Source: Termitomyces sp. T153 (Eukaryota; Basidiomycota; Agaricomycetes; Agaricales; Lyophyllaceae). Taken from it: a stretch of DNA of 64,000 bases. A program made the position numbers and the translations under genes. Position 1 is the stretch's first letter, and each line of letters opens with the position of its first letter. A model generated the notes under the pieces. The model had not been told where the DNA came from. It saw only the letters and a program-made list of their open reading frames with translations, and did no database searches. The DNA lies in the NCBI GenBank assembly GCA_018296165.2, contig JACKQL020000001.1, positions 2,604,001 to 2,668,000 on the forward strand, in the 5' to 3' direction. Shown one piece after another: positions 32,851-44,832 of this stretch.

Positions 32851-35321
32851 ATGACTCCGAAGATCTACCATTCGTCCCTCCCGCCGACCCCTATCGACCC
32901 CTCGTCCGTGTTCACACACCTCTGGGGCGTCTCCCCGGCCAACCCGGGCCTTGTCGGGTCCTACCCCGGCCATCTCAAGGCGTATATCGACGCTGAGACC
33001 GGAACGACACTGACGAGGGCCCAGGTCAGGGATTTGGCACTCCGCGTGGGGTGGGCGTTGACGTCGTCAAATGATCTTGGAGCGCGGAGGGGAGAAGTGG
33101 TCATGATTTTTTCGCCGAATTCACTGAGTTGGCCTGTTGTACTGTTTGGATCTGGTATGTAACGCTTGTGGCTATGATTTTTCTTCTTAACCCGGGTTGC
33201 CGGGCGCTGACTTGGGTTTTTTTTATTTGATACGTACGTATAGTGGCCGCGGGACTCCGGTGCACGCTTGCGAATAGCGCGTATACGCCTAAAGAGCTCA
33301 AGTTTCAGTATGAAGATAGCGGTGCAAGGCTTGTTTTCGTCGCGGAAGAACTTGTTCATGTCGTTTTTGAGATGTTCCGACAGCTCGGTGTGCCGGAGCA
33401 TGAAGCAAGGAGGCGTGTAGTGGTGCTGGCGAACGGTTTAGAGTGGGTTGGAGGGCCGTCTGCAACGAGGGCCGATGCAGCGAAAGGGCTCAGGACTCTC
33501 GCGGATCTGGTTAGAGCAGGTGGAAAGTTGGATCATGAAGAGAGGTTTGATGGGGACCAAGCTAATGAAACCGTGTATCTGTGCTATAGTTCTGGTGTGT
33601 GTCCTGTCATAATCTTCTGTTTTTCGCTGACGGAAGTACTCAGGCACCACGGGAAAACCAAAGGGCGTAGAGGTGGGCATACCTGCATCTTAGCTTTTCC
33701 CGCTAAATGAATGAGACGGACAGACCACGCATCTTAACATCAACGCGGTCCAGGAGGCCGTCAAGCCTCCTTTCCCCAAGCTCTCGCCTGACAAAGATAT
33801 CATGCTCGGCATGCTGCCCTTCTACCACGTCTACGGTACCTTGTTCCCGCTTTTCAACCTTATCAATCCAAGTCATTGACTGCAAACAGGCATGGTCAAG
33901 CTCCTCCATTTTCCAATGATCTGTGGAGTCGCCGTAGTAATCATGCCGCGATTTGACCCTGTAAAGTTCTGCGCGTACATCGAGCAGTATAAGATCACCA
34001 CCGCCCTAATCGTTCCCCCCGTCCTCGTCGTGCTTGCACGCCATCCAGGTCCGTCCAGCACACCACACCCACACCTCAACTGACACACGCCCAGCGGTGG
34101 ACAAATACGACATGTCTTCACTCGAGACTCTGTTCTCTGGCGCAGCCCCGCTCGGCCCAGACCTTGTCAGAAAAGTCACGAAACGTATCCGGGACATACG
34201 TGACGGTAAAGACAACTTTGCGATCCTTCAAGGTGCATATCTTCCTTCCTTCTTTCCCTTACTTTTTTGTCGCTGATCGGTTTTGGTAATTGTAGGTTAT
34301 GGTCTAACGGAGCTTTCCCCGACGACGCATTTGCTTCCGACTCCTGACGCTATCCGCAAGGTCGGGAGCATTGGTATTTTGTTGCCTAATCTTGAGGCAC
34401 GGTTGGTCGTTGATGATACTATCGAGGCGGGCGAGGGTCAGCCAGGCGAGCTTTGGATTCGTGGGCCGATTGTTATGAAGGTACGTCAATGTCGAGTTTT
34501 GCTCACGCGTTAGTTGAGTGCTGATTGTGGGGGATACAGGGATACCTTAATAACGTCGTGGCTACGAAAGACTCGATTACCCCAGAGGGGTGGTTTAAAA
34601 CCGGTGATATTGCAATCAGAGATCCAGAGGGGTATTACTACATCGTCGATAGAAGGAAGGAGCTTATCAAGTACAAGGTCCGTTTCATGTTCTTTACCCT
34701 CGTGGTTTCCGCCCTTTTCATTTACCTACCTATTCATTTTTATCATCCACTGCAGGGCTTCCAAGGTATGTCGCAAGATCACAACCGTATTTGGACGGGT
34801 GTTTAATAAGGAACCGGGTGTGGATATGTAGTTCCTCCTGCGGAACTTGAAGGTTTGCTGTTGAGCCATCCTGATGTGGCGGACGCGGCGGTGATTGGAG
34901 TGTATAGCGAGAGTCAGGCTACTGAGCTCCCTCGGTCAGTCAATTCTTATTCTATTCTAGTTACCCTGCCTCTTTTCCTACGTGCTTATTATTACTTATT
35001 TATAGTGCATACGTCGTCCATGCGCGTCCAAATCAGCTTAGAACGGATGCGGATAAAGCCGCGTTTCAGCGGGATGTACGCAGGTGGATGCAGGAACGCG
35101 TCGCGAGGCATAAATTCCTTAGAGGTGGCGTGGTGGTGATCGATGCTGTTCCAAAAAGGTGCATTTCCTACATAGGACTGCATAGATCACTTTTATCTGA
35201 TGATGCCTTGCCTTATCTTAGTGCTGCTGGTAAGATTCTGCGTCGCGAGCTGCGTGAGAGGGCAAAGGGTGAGCTTGAGGGACAAGATATTGGGTCTGAG
35301 GAAGTTGTGGCGAAGCTTTGA
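32851..35321 (+). CDS. AMP-dependent acyl/aryl-CoA ligase 1 (4-coumarate-CoA ligase-like)
   Basis: Twelve exons: 32851-33154, 33244-33594, 33644-33672, 33724-33835, 33890-34048, 34095-34232, 34296-34480, 34540-34677, 34756-34765, 34832-34934, 35006-35158, 35222-35321; 593 residues. AMP-binding loop [13 protein letters not shown] spans an intron. Further motifs: [65 protein letters not shown], and the C-terminal lysine in [10 protein letters not shown]. The family makes CoA thioesters from carboxylic acids through an acyl-AMP. The protein ends VVAKL, a peroxisomal PTS1-type tail. Tandem with ligase 2. Substrate not predictable; phenylpropanoid- or phenylacetate-like acids are candidates. Confidence 0.93.
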
Positions 35322-35466
35322 GTTTCTGGAGTATGTATATATGTAAGTCAGTTCTTTTTTTGTGTGGACTAGCTGAAGTTGTGGGGAGCTGATTATAACA
35401 TTCTTTTTTGGCAGTTCGAGGTGGTTAGTGGACCCAGATGGTGCACAGGGTACTTGTAATTATGTT

Positions 35467-35975
35467 TTAATTCACTGAATATTTCCCTGAGTTTGTTTTT
35501 ATCAGAATGGTTATATTTACCCCAAAGGAATGATGAGCATTCCAGAACGAAAGTGAGCTCAAACAAAAACTTGGAAGATTTGGCGTGAAGTATTTTTTCT
35601 GTGCGTACGTTATTGGATGCTAGCGGGCCCCACTTCAGATAAATATCATGTCCAACTCTAATGGTATTAGCATCCGCATCTGTTATGGTGATGTAAGACC
35701 TCCATTTTTTCTGTCGCAAGTCATGGGTGAAAGAGAGATAACGGTCCGAACGGGCATATATCGGCTTTCGGGATAATGTTACCCAATTCTCTGGCTGTTC
35801 CGTTCCCACATCGACTGTGACCCCATAATGTCAAGACAAAAGTGTTCACAAGTGAACGTGAAGAGATCATTTCATTACCACTGCGTGACTTTTTTCCTGT
35901 TGATTCTGTGGCGCTAATGATGTTTGAATTGGTAATATAAGGAATCGAGAAAAGTCCATCCAGTCCAAGAAGCAT
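35467..35975 (-). CDS. Small hypothetical protein, 132 residues
   Basis: Exons 35879-35975, 35521-35814 and 35467-35474 join in frame by GT-AG introns of 64 and 46 nt. The protein starts MLLGLDGLFSIPYITNSNII, contains DRYLSFTHDLRQKKWRSYIT and ITDADANTIRVGHDIYLKWG, and ends FVLECSSFLWVN. It has no signal peptide or membrane segment and looks beta-rich. The last exon is only 8 nt and is a guess. I do not recognise the family. It is convergent with CoA ligase 1. Confidence 0.45.
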
Positions 35976-36007
35976 TGGGCCCAGGGCGTGGGGAAAAAAC
36001 TTGTAAG

Positions 36008-36107
36008 TAGTTTAGGTTGATCTGCAAGTACCTAGTTTAGGTTGATCTGCGACTACCTAGTTTAGGCTGATCTGCGACTACCTAGTTTAGGTTGATCTGA
36101 GAATATC
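36008..36107. repeat. Four tandem 25-bp repeats between the two CoA ligases
   Basis: Units of TAGTTTAGGTTGATCTGC plus GACTACC, repeated four times head to tail; the last copy diverges at its end. Period is 25 and there are no spacers. It ends about 480 bp before the start codon of ligase 2. Confidence 0.85.
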
Positions 36108-36586
36108 ATTCATTCAGGTGATGTTGTGTCCGGAGTACAGACCCTGGCTGGTCGCACGTGGACCGCCACCAACCAACCAACCATGGCCACGCGTCTTTTC
36201 ACTGAAACATAGAGATAACATTGCCGAGCCATGCAACTCAACGCGTGCGCTCGTACCCAGCTATCTGCGTACTGACGACGTTCCCTGTTTGCTAGGATAG
36301 AGAAATTTCCTTGCTAACCTCAAAGGATTTGGTCTGGTTCCCTCTCAAAGACCGCAAGAATCCTCCTGTCGTGCAGTTGAGCCGACTTTCCAAATTCAAA
36401 GTGTTACAATGGCCTATCTCAAGTTGGTTAAGGTTCAAATCCAATACATTAACGTTCCGTCAAGTCTTCAATTTTCTTGGACACGAGTCGAGCAATGCCA
36501 ATAAATTGGTACTAATCCAGCCTCCCCTTCCCAATCTCCACTTCCTCCTCATAGGCCTGTCTGTCCTTCTTTCGAAAACTGAATTC
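36108..36586. other. upstream region of CoA ligase 2
   Basis: About 480 bp without a gene. The open frame that continues upstream of the ligase ATG (36311 onward) has no family resemblance before [10 protein letters not shown] and is treated as 5' leader. Confidence 0.45.
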
Positions 36587-39046
36587 ATGCCCCTCACTGA
36601 GAAGATCTACACTTCGCCCTTCCCACCCACTCTTATCAAGGCTTCTTCCGTCTTTACGCATCTTTGGGGCGTGTCCCACGGAAAGCCGGACTTCGTCGGG
36701 CAATACCCCGGACAACTTAAGGCGTATGTGGATGCTGAGACCGGTGCAACACTCACCCGGAACCAAGTGCGAGACTTGGCACTCCGTGTGGGATGGGCAT
36801 TGAAATGGCATGAAGAGATCAAAGCGAAAAGGGGTGAGGTGGTCATGATTTTCTCGCCCAATTCGTTGAACTGGCCTGTTGCACTTTTTGGATCTGGTGA
36901 GTTGGTCCTCTTTTTTTTCTGATTTGAATGTTACATATATGATATACTGGTGACTGATTTTTTTTTTGTGTACAGTGACTGCGGGCCTCCGATGCACGCC
37001 TGCTAACAGCGCGTACATGCCCGAAAAGCTCATGCTTCAATATGAAGATAGTGGTGCAAAGATTGTTTTCGTTGCGGAGGAACTTGTTTCTGTCGCTTTG
37101 GAGATGTTCAAGCTCCTTGGTGTGGCGGAACTCGAGGCGAGGAGGCGCATCATTGTGCTGGAGAATGGACTTGAATGGGCTGGTGGCCCGCCTGCATCGA
37201 AGGTCAATGCTGCGAAAGGTTTAAAGACTCTTGCAGATCTAATGAAAGCGGGCGGAAAGTTGGATCGTGAGGAGAACTTTGACGGAGAACAGGCTAATGA
37301 AACCGTTTATTTATGTTATAGTTCTGGTATATCCCATGTCATCTTGTAACATCTGTTTTCCGGCTGATGGACGTGCACAGGCACCACGGGAAGATCAAAA
37401 GGTGTAGAGGTAAGTATACCTGGTTTTGACTCCTTGAATTCGATGCCGAATAGATGAGATGTATAGACCACACACTTCAACATCAACGCAGCCCAGGAGA
37501 TCCTCAGGCCTCCTTTTCCCAAGCTCTACCCTGGCAAAGATTTCATGCTTGGCATGCTGCCCTTCTATCACATTTACGGTACCTCTGCTCTTATCCTTCT
37601 AATGGGTCTCACTAAGTACTCGATAACGATAGGCATGGTCGAGCTCTTACACTTTCCTATTCTGTGCGGAATTCCAGTAGTAATCATGCCGCGCTTTGAC
37701 CCAGTAAAATTCTGCGCGTACATCGATCAGTACATGATCACCACCATCCTGATTGTGCCTCCCATACTCCTCGTCCTTGCCAGCCATCCAGGTCCGTCCA
37801 GTACATCTCTTTCTCTTGTACCCTGACTGGCTTGATATAAATAGCGGTGGATAATTATGTCATGTCTTCCCTCAAGACCTTGGTCTCTGGTGCAGCTCCT
37901 CTTGGCCCAGGCCTCGTTAACCAGGTCACAAAACGCCTGCGTTTCAGACGTAACAGAAAAGACGACGTTGTGATCTCTCAAGGTATATCCTACTGTGATC
38001 TACACCTTCTTTTTGTTGCTGATCTTGTGATCATAGGTTATGGTCTGACAGAGACATCTCCGTCGACACATTTTCTCCCGGTTTCTGATGCTGTTCGTAA
38101 GGTCGGAAGCATTGGTATCTTGCTTCCTAACCTCGAGGCCCGGCTAGTCGTTGACGTCGGTGCCGAGGCGAATGAGGGCGAGCCGGGCGAGCTTTGGATT
38201 CGTGGACCAACTGTCATGAAGGTATGCCTGGCTACAGTTCCAATTGGTGTATATAGTACTGATTCTGGTAAACCTAGGGCTACCTCAACAACGCAGCAGC
38301 TACGAAAGACTCCATTACCCCCGACGAATGGTTCAAAACTGGTGATATCGCCACCAGAGATTCAGAGGGGTTTTATTACGTTGTCGATCGAAAGAAGGAG
38401 CTTATCAAGTATAAGGCACGTTCATCATAGTTCTCCCAGATTCCCAGCAAGTTTGACGGTCCCGTCTTCAATTTATCTATCTATTCATTCTAGGGATTCC
38501 AAGGTACGTCATAAGATTTACGGAACAATGTACTCAGTTCAAAGGCATCTAGTTGCTCCTGCGGAACTCGAAGGCCTGCTGTTGAATCATCCTGATGTCG
38601 CGGATGCGGCGGTAATTGGAGTGTATAGCGAGAGTCGGGCTACTGAGCTCCCGCGGTGAACTCCACTCGCCACCTATCTGCTCTCGGATGCTGATGATGT
38701 ATCTTCCCTTAAATTTATAGTGCATACGTCGTCCATGCGCATCCAGAACGGCTTAAAATCCAAGCAGATAAAGTTGCGTTCCAGCAGGATGTTCTCAAAT
38801 GGACGCACGAGCGCGTCGCGAGGCATAAGTTCCTCAGAGGTGGCGTGGTAGCAATTGATATTGTTCCAAAAAGGTTCGTGTGTGGTTGATGCGGCATCAA
38901 TCATGTAGCCTTAAGCTTCCTCATTGATCCCATCTTTAAGTGCGTCTGGGAAAATCCTCCGTCGCGAGCTGCGCGAGAAGGCAAAAGTCGAGCTTAAGAG
39001 GCAAGATCTCGCGGCTGAGCAGCTTGAAGTCAAGGTGAAACTTTAA
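36587..39046 (+). CDS. AMP-dependent acyl/aryl-CoA ligase 2 (4-coumarate-CoA ligase-like)
   Basis: Twelve exons: 36587-36896, 36976-37326, 37381-37409, 37467-37578, 37633-37791, 37845-37982, 38037-38221, 38278-38415, 38494-38503, 38553-38655, 38721-38873, 38941-39046; 597 residues. All ten internal exons have the same length as in ligase 1. Motifs: [72 protein letters not shown]. Intron 8 starts GC (AAG then GCACGT) where ligase 1 has GTCCGT. The protein ends KVKL, a weaker PTS1-like tail than AKL of ligase 1, so location may differ. A recent tandem duplicate. Confidence 0.93.
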
Positions 39047-41087
39047 GAACAAGCGAGCTTTGGTTTTGGTGTACACTATACTCGTTGGTGAAGATACTGA
39101 TGGCATTTCAATATGACGAGTGGCCTTATGAGACTCTATGTTGATACCAAATGATGTCGGGCCCCAAGATCATACTCAATCTACTATCTGTTGTCGAGTG
39201 ATTCCCCGTCAGAATGCTATAGCTTCGCGCTTGTCTGAGCAAGTAACTGGATACAATGTTCATAACTCGGTATATAAATTGAATATGAAGGAACTGGATG
39301 TTCTACAGATACAAGAGGGATTGATTGTGTCACCGCATTATCACATCCTGAGGCAAGTACCACAGATGCTTTCATCAAATTACGCTATCAGCACCGCTGC
39401 CCCACATGTCGTTTTCTGTCAACGGCTAGCAATGCATCAGCTGTGGCACTGACACTGTTCAGGCCGCGAATGATATCTATCAACAATAGAGATACAACTT
39501 CAACTGGAACTTGATCAGGTTTGAGAAAATGCAGTTCATGTGTTTCCACGAGGTTTTCAATTTACTGATTCTTCCATCCAGTAGCTGGACTCACGAAGCA
39601 AATTCGGAACAATGTATTCCAGATCAGCGGTCGCGACATAACATTACAAAAACCCAATCTAGGAATACCTAGGCTCACGCGGAAGCTGTGATAGTAATAT
39701 CGAACGTCAAAATTTTTTGAGCATTGAAAGGTCTTCCTTCTCCCTTCAACATCACTGTATCGCTGTGCTGGCGGAGCCCCTAGGTCAAAGCTGTCCATCA
39801 GGCGAGGCGAGGCGAGCTGTTGCACCTTGCATGGCGGTGTGAACAGTTTCCCTGCCTGGATGTGGCTTTTTATCTTAAATCATCACCGCGTCTTTTGTAT
39901 TCATTTGTGTATTTCTTGTCATGGGGGGATAAGCCACATCGTTCAAACGTTCAAATTCAAATATAGTGAATATAACGCCCAGCTGCTGAAGTACCTCCGC
40001 AAGCACGAATAGAGCTAGGTTCGGTTACCGAGGTTGTTCAAAAATCATGTCTTCATCGATGATATAACGAAGATTTCTTAAGGGATCGTAGTAGACAATA
40101 ACCTTTGCGTCCTCGTTATTACTTAGATCAATGAAAGCTTGGGACGATTTATGTCAATGATGACAATTCAGCTCTAAGATGAAGAACAATCACCAATCGC
40201 CTGAGTGCACAGTGGAACAAGTTATCTGTCGTGCATAGATAATTACTACACCTTCGAAGTCTAATACGTGTTCTATGTAACAACATCAAAAAGGCTAGCT
40301 CATTGCCCTAGCGGGGAAAGCGAAATATGATAGTAACGCTTCATATGTCCTGAGGTTATAATTAGATTTATTGATTGAAGGAACGAACAAGAAAATCAGA
40401 AGTGTCAAATTCTGGAGCTCGCCCCATACAGGGTATTCACCATGAAGAAATTCAAAAGAAATCCAAGCATCATCGGAAAAGAATTAAGAAGGGAAAAAAA
40501 TACTCACGAGGGAGGCTTCCAAGGAAACAATACACGAACGTCAAGGTTCAAAGGAGGAAAAAATAAGCCACGCCGAACGAGAGTGAGCCCCATTGAGTTG
40601 ATGACTGAAGAGAACTTCGGTCTACAATCGTATAACTGTGTCTATGAGCAACGGGACGTCCACCTTCTGACAGGCATGTCGAGCAACAGGGTTGCTCATA
40701 TCTTCGCACCCCTGCGCCTTGGCGACCATGCTAGCCTTCAGAATGAACGACAGAGTGGCAGAGACGGAGACAAAGACTAGAGGTCTAAGCAGTACATTCT
40801 CGCCGTCCTCGATCAGTACCGTCGTGCTTAGAGCCGGTCGGTTTCCATGTGACGATCGAGGACATGCTCTGTATCTCCGGGGACTTTCCCCACAGCAGGA
40901 GAGGAGAAGCGAAAAGCTCCCTGTACGTGAGCTGCGACAACGATTCTTCGAACGGCGAGGAAGAAGTTAAACTCACTATCCAACGACTGGAAAATTTATT
41001 CGGACCAGTTTGTAACTCCGCTGGAATGCCATGCCGATATGGATTACGCATGCGCACGTGATGGACTATTGTCTCCTACATACACTC
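39047..41087. other. intergenic, no supported gene
   Basis: Two kilobases between ligase 2 and the next gene. A plus-strand frame from the ATG at 40442 (112 codons, lysine/arginine-rich start MKKFKRNPSIIGKELRRE) has no splice partner or known domain. Overlapping frames near 40692-41061 also lack features. Confidence 0.4.
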
Positions 41088-42084
41088 ATGCCCTCCAAAA
41101 ACGAAGGAAACCAGCCTGCAAAGCGGTTGCCGCCGCTTGCGTCTTGGCCCACCATCAAGATACTAGCGCCTCCCAAAGGTACAACGCTATCATCTACTCT
41201 TGCCACAACCATTTTCTGATCCTTTAGCAGGCAGATTCTCTCCTAAGACTGACGAATGGTGCTGGACATATTGCTCCCAAAGTGTCACTGGACGATACCA
41301 CGGGAAGGAGCCAACATGCCGGTCTGTTTGCATACGCAAAGTCTTCCCCCACGAAGTGAGAAATATCGTTGCCTTCAAGACCCATCGTAATCTCGGGCCA
41401 GATGGCAAGGCCAGGTATCCCTTACCCTCCGAGGGCCAGCCAGCAAATCTGCCGCGATGGTTAGGTGGTAAACTACCGATAGAAGACGAAGATGAAGACG
41501 CACCGTGGCATAAGCCACCACCTGAACCTATTAAACATTGGGACGAGGGCTGGTACCTCTGGACGTCGTCAAGTCGATACGCTATACATGAGAAACTCAA
41601 CTCAATGCGGCGGGATCTTCCTGGTCAACAGAAGGCCGACCAGCAGACGGAGTTTCGTCGAGAGGTTTGGCAAGAGTATCAGGCTCATCTAGAGAAAGGT
41701 GATCAGAGCGCGGATGCTAGTAAGTGGTGGGGTCCGATTGTTCCTCTACAGCCATTTCCAGAGTTTCGGTGGGTTGTTGACTTTCGAAGGAATCACTGCC
41801 AATCTCATGTGTATTGTAGGTCAAAATCTTTGTTGGTTCCCTTTCCATTAGAGTCACCGCTCTTCTGGGATCGGATGTCGAAAGTCTTTGCTCCAACACA
41901 CAAGGCTCTCGACATCTTTCAAGAGATGATTCAATCAGCGGAAGCACGCGAGTTTGCAGAACGCATCTGGCATAAAGCATGGACCAAAGATCCTTTTGTT
42001 CTTGTTAGCAAGACATTCTCCATGTGGTACAAGATGCTGAAGGATTCAGACACATCACCTGATGACGACAGAAAGTCTACATAG
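41088..42084 (+). CDS. Conserved-looking hypothetical protein, 298 residues
   Basis: Exons 41088-41178, 41228-41768 and 41820-42084; introns of 49 and 51 nt. Start MPSKNEGNQPAKRLPPLASW. The N-terminal half has a cysteine/histidine-rich block DEWCWTYCSQSVTGRYHGKE followed by PTCRSVCIRKVFPHEVRN, which looks like a folded metal or disulfide unit. The rest is charged and tryptophan-rich (HWDEGWYLWTSSSRYAI). No signal peptide or membrane span. It resembles uncharacterised proteins of mushroom genomes from memory; no function is claimed. The second intron is a multiple of three and could be retained. Confidence 0.7.
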
Positions 42085-42388
42085 AGATACTTCCTTACAT
42101 GACTCATACCACGACACCAATCCTTTAATATAGAATGCCACAATTTTATTAATTTACATGAAGGAATTCTCATTGCCCCGCGTTCGAGCATTAAGAACAT
42201 CAGCTATTCCTATTGAACTATGTCGCGAAATACACCAATCAAAGGGAAACTTTTCATCATGATGCTACAGCTGCTTTTGATCAACAACAGACACAATCAA
42301 GGTTTCGTTGCTTATCCAGAGTGTTTCCCAACACCACAACAGCACTCCCAAACCCCTGTACTGCGCAAAAAGGAGCACTGGTAGTAGA

Positions 42389-43123
42389 ATGGGAGCTGGT
42401 GCGTTCCCTGACATTCCAATGCGCGCTTATCTCTCACTGTGCTTCACTGCGCCTTTGCGATGTCACTGCCATTCCTTCCATCTGCTGTATTCCATCGACT
42501 CTAGGCTGGCTATTCCTGTTTGCAGTCTTTATGGCCGCAGGTCTACTCTTTGGAGGGATTTACTTCGTGAGCTTCACATTCTTATCAGCACGGCCTTCGA
42601 CCAATGTAGCTGATCGTCCTTTGCTGTGTTCAGATCATAATGTTCTCGGACCTGGAGAGTGACTATGTCAATCCTGTAGACTTATGCAATAGGCTTAACC
42701 CGGTGAGCAACACGTCGATGGAAGGAGCCCAAAACAGGCTTATGTTCCATAGCTTGTGATTCCGGAAGCTGCTGTACATGTGTTCTTGGCGTTCTTATTT
42801 CTTCTCTCGGGTCAATGGATGGCACTGGCGTGGAACGTACCATTACTGGCATATAACGCAAACAAGTAGGTGTTATTTTTCATAGCTAGGGTGTAACGCT
42901 CTTACCTGCCTAGACTAATCAACAAGAACTATACGTATGACGCGACAGAGATTTTCCGGACCATTGAGGCACACAAGAAGGAAACTTTTTTTCGCATCGG
43001 GTTTTACACGCTGTCTTTCTTCTACTACCTATATAGGTTAGTACAAAACTCTCTTCATATCATCCTATCACGCATTCAGATTCCTTCAGGATGATTGCTG
43101 CACTTGTTGAGGATAGCGATTGA
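42389..43123 (+). CDS. Cornichon family protein, divergent copy
   Basis: Six exons: 42389-42398, 42505-42566, 42634-42702, 42753-42865, 42914-43036, 43090-43123; 136 residues. The protein reads [94 protein letters not shown]. This is the three-helix cornichon/Erv14 fold, a cargo receptor that loads membrane proteins into COPII vesicles at the ER. It is intact but more diverged than the next copy (for example ECDYIN became ESDYVN). The first exon is only 10 nt. Tandem with copy 2. Confidence 0.85.
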
Positions 43124-43443
43124 GGAAAGCGATATAGTCTAGTGAATAATATAATTTCGTGTATCTAGATGCTGTGTTATATTGCTTTCGCTGCTACAGA
43201 GGGACGTGAATCGCGGATTCGCGGACGCGCCCTGACTTTCTGAGTGTGACCGGTTACAAAGTCACAGCTCCCACGTGCCTGTTGGGTACGAACGCAACGT
43301 CAGCTGAACCATCCGGATTGTCCCAACCATTCCCTCGTGTAACGACTCCTAGACCGGGCTGCTTGAAATCTTCTGGCGTGTTCTCTAGTCGAGAAAATTC
43401 TCGAACTCATTAATTCTGATACAACTTATCTGACGACTTCGAC

Positions 43444-44250
43444 ATGGGCATAGCTGGTGAGCGTATTCCAACTAACGCAAATGGACTTGCTAACAGTCTT
43501 TTATCTCCTCTTTTTCTCCCGAAAATTTGGCTGTTACCTACACCTTTCTCATCTTACCTTCTCACACAAACGCGTCTTTGGACTTTCACCAAAAAATGAC
43601 GATCTTCAATCGCGGATATTGACGGCTTATTTCGAAAGGCTGGCTATTCTTGTTTGCCGTCCTTATGGCAGCGGTTTTACTCTTCTGCATGGTGTTCTTT
43701 GTATGTTCTCTCTTTCGATTCGCACATTCCTCGTTCATATGTTTGACTTGTGCAGATCATCATGTTTTCTGACCTGGAATGCGACTATATCAACCCGATA
43801 GACCTCTGTAATAAGCTTAACCAGGTGAATATCTATATCTATCGACAACTCTGACTATACGCCTGACTTTTTATAGTTTGTGCTTCCGGAAAATGTCGCT
43901 CATGCATTCCTCACTTTACTGTTCCTGTTATCTGGTCAATGGGTGGCGTTCTTCTTGAATGCTCCGCTCGTGGCGTACAATGCAAACAAGCGAGTTTAAC
44001 CTTCTCTCGTCCCATACCTAGTAACTGATCATACTCCCAAAGAATATTTACCAAAGCGCACATGTATGACGCAACAGAGATCTTTCGGACCCTGCCTGCG
44101 CATAAAAAAGAAAGTTTCATCAAGCTTGGATTCTATCTACTTTCTTTCTTTTATTATCTCTATCGGTGGGTGGTTTTCTGGTTTCCCTTACACCTCTAAC
44201 AGTACATTGTCTGTAGAATGATTGTTGCGCTCATTGCTGATAGCGAGTAG
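43444..44250 (+). CDS. ERV14: Cornichon / Erv14 ER cargo receptor
   Basis: Six exons: 43444-43456, 43639-43700, 43756-43824, 43877-43989, 44043-44165, 44217-44250; 137 residues, the normal family length. Conserved blocks: [96 protein letters not shown], and [20 protein letters not shown]. Three membrane helices are visible. The internal exon lengths 62, 69, 113, 123 and 34 equal those of the upstream copy. Intron 4 begins GC (AACAA then GCGAGT) where the upstream copy has GTAGGT. This copy is probably the conserved housekeeping ortholog. Confidence 0.93.
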
Positions 44251-44730
44251 ATGGGTTTTGTGGCCCCTCTTAACTTTCCTTATGACACGGGTCATTCTTC
44301 ACGAGCGGTGATAGGATCTTAGAGGGATTCGAACGACTGTGTACCTCTAGGTAACACGTATGGACCTACGTCGCTACACACATTCCTCGACTCTATTCCA
44401 TCATCATGTAAAGCAGGATAGGTAAATTGGATGCTTTCGGATTTCGGCTATCTTTGGTTTGTGACCCGCCGCATACTGAAACAGAGCCAGACATCGTCAC
44501 CACGAAGAATTCTGTCATTTCTATGAACCTGTAGGTCTAGGCCTATGTGCGGCATGCGCGCATCTTGCCCCAGTTTGCGCCCTCGATTACAAATGACTAT
44601 CCATCCCCGCTTTTTTTTGTATCCGCCGCAGTTTTAAATTGTTGATCAAGGACCCTAAAAAATTTCAGGGTGCCCCCGCATCCTTCATCTTCATTCGTTT
44701 TTTTTCTGGGAATGTGCAGTGTAATGACAC
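44251..44730. other. intergenic before the expansin-like gene
   Basis: About 480 bp with no gene. A minus-strand frame that overlaps the next gene's promoter is a shadow. Confidence 0.4.
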
Positions 44731-44739
44731 TATAAAATA
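44731..44739 (+). promoter_or_regulatory. TATA box of the expansin-like gene
   Basis: TATAAAATA lies 94 nt before the ATG at 44833, a normal spacing with a short 5' leader. Matches the strong regulated promoters common for secreted proteins. Confidence 0.6.
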
Positions 44740-44832
44740 GGTGGGTTGGCGGATTTCGATTACGTCTGGACCCACCCCACACTCCTTATTCTCGACCAAT
44801 CCAACCTTGTAATTCAATCTTTCCATCCAACC

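Noticed and set aside
36008..36107. Short repeats as a CRISPR array
   Set aside because: The 25-bp units are directly joined with no spacers, and the genome is eukaryotic.
40442..40780. 112-codon basic open frame
   Set aside because: Starts with ATG but has no recognisable domain and no neighbouring exons in frame.
42213..42662. 149-codon continuous frame through the first cornichon gene
   Set aside because: The tail of this frame reads intron sequence; the spliced cornichon frame explains the region.
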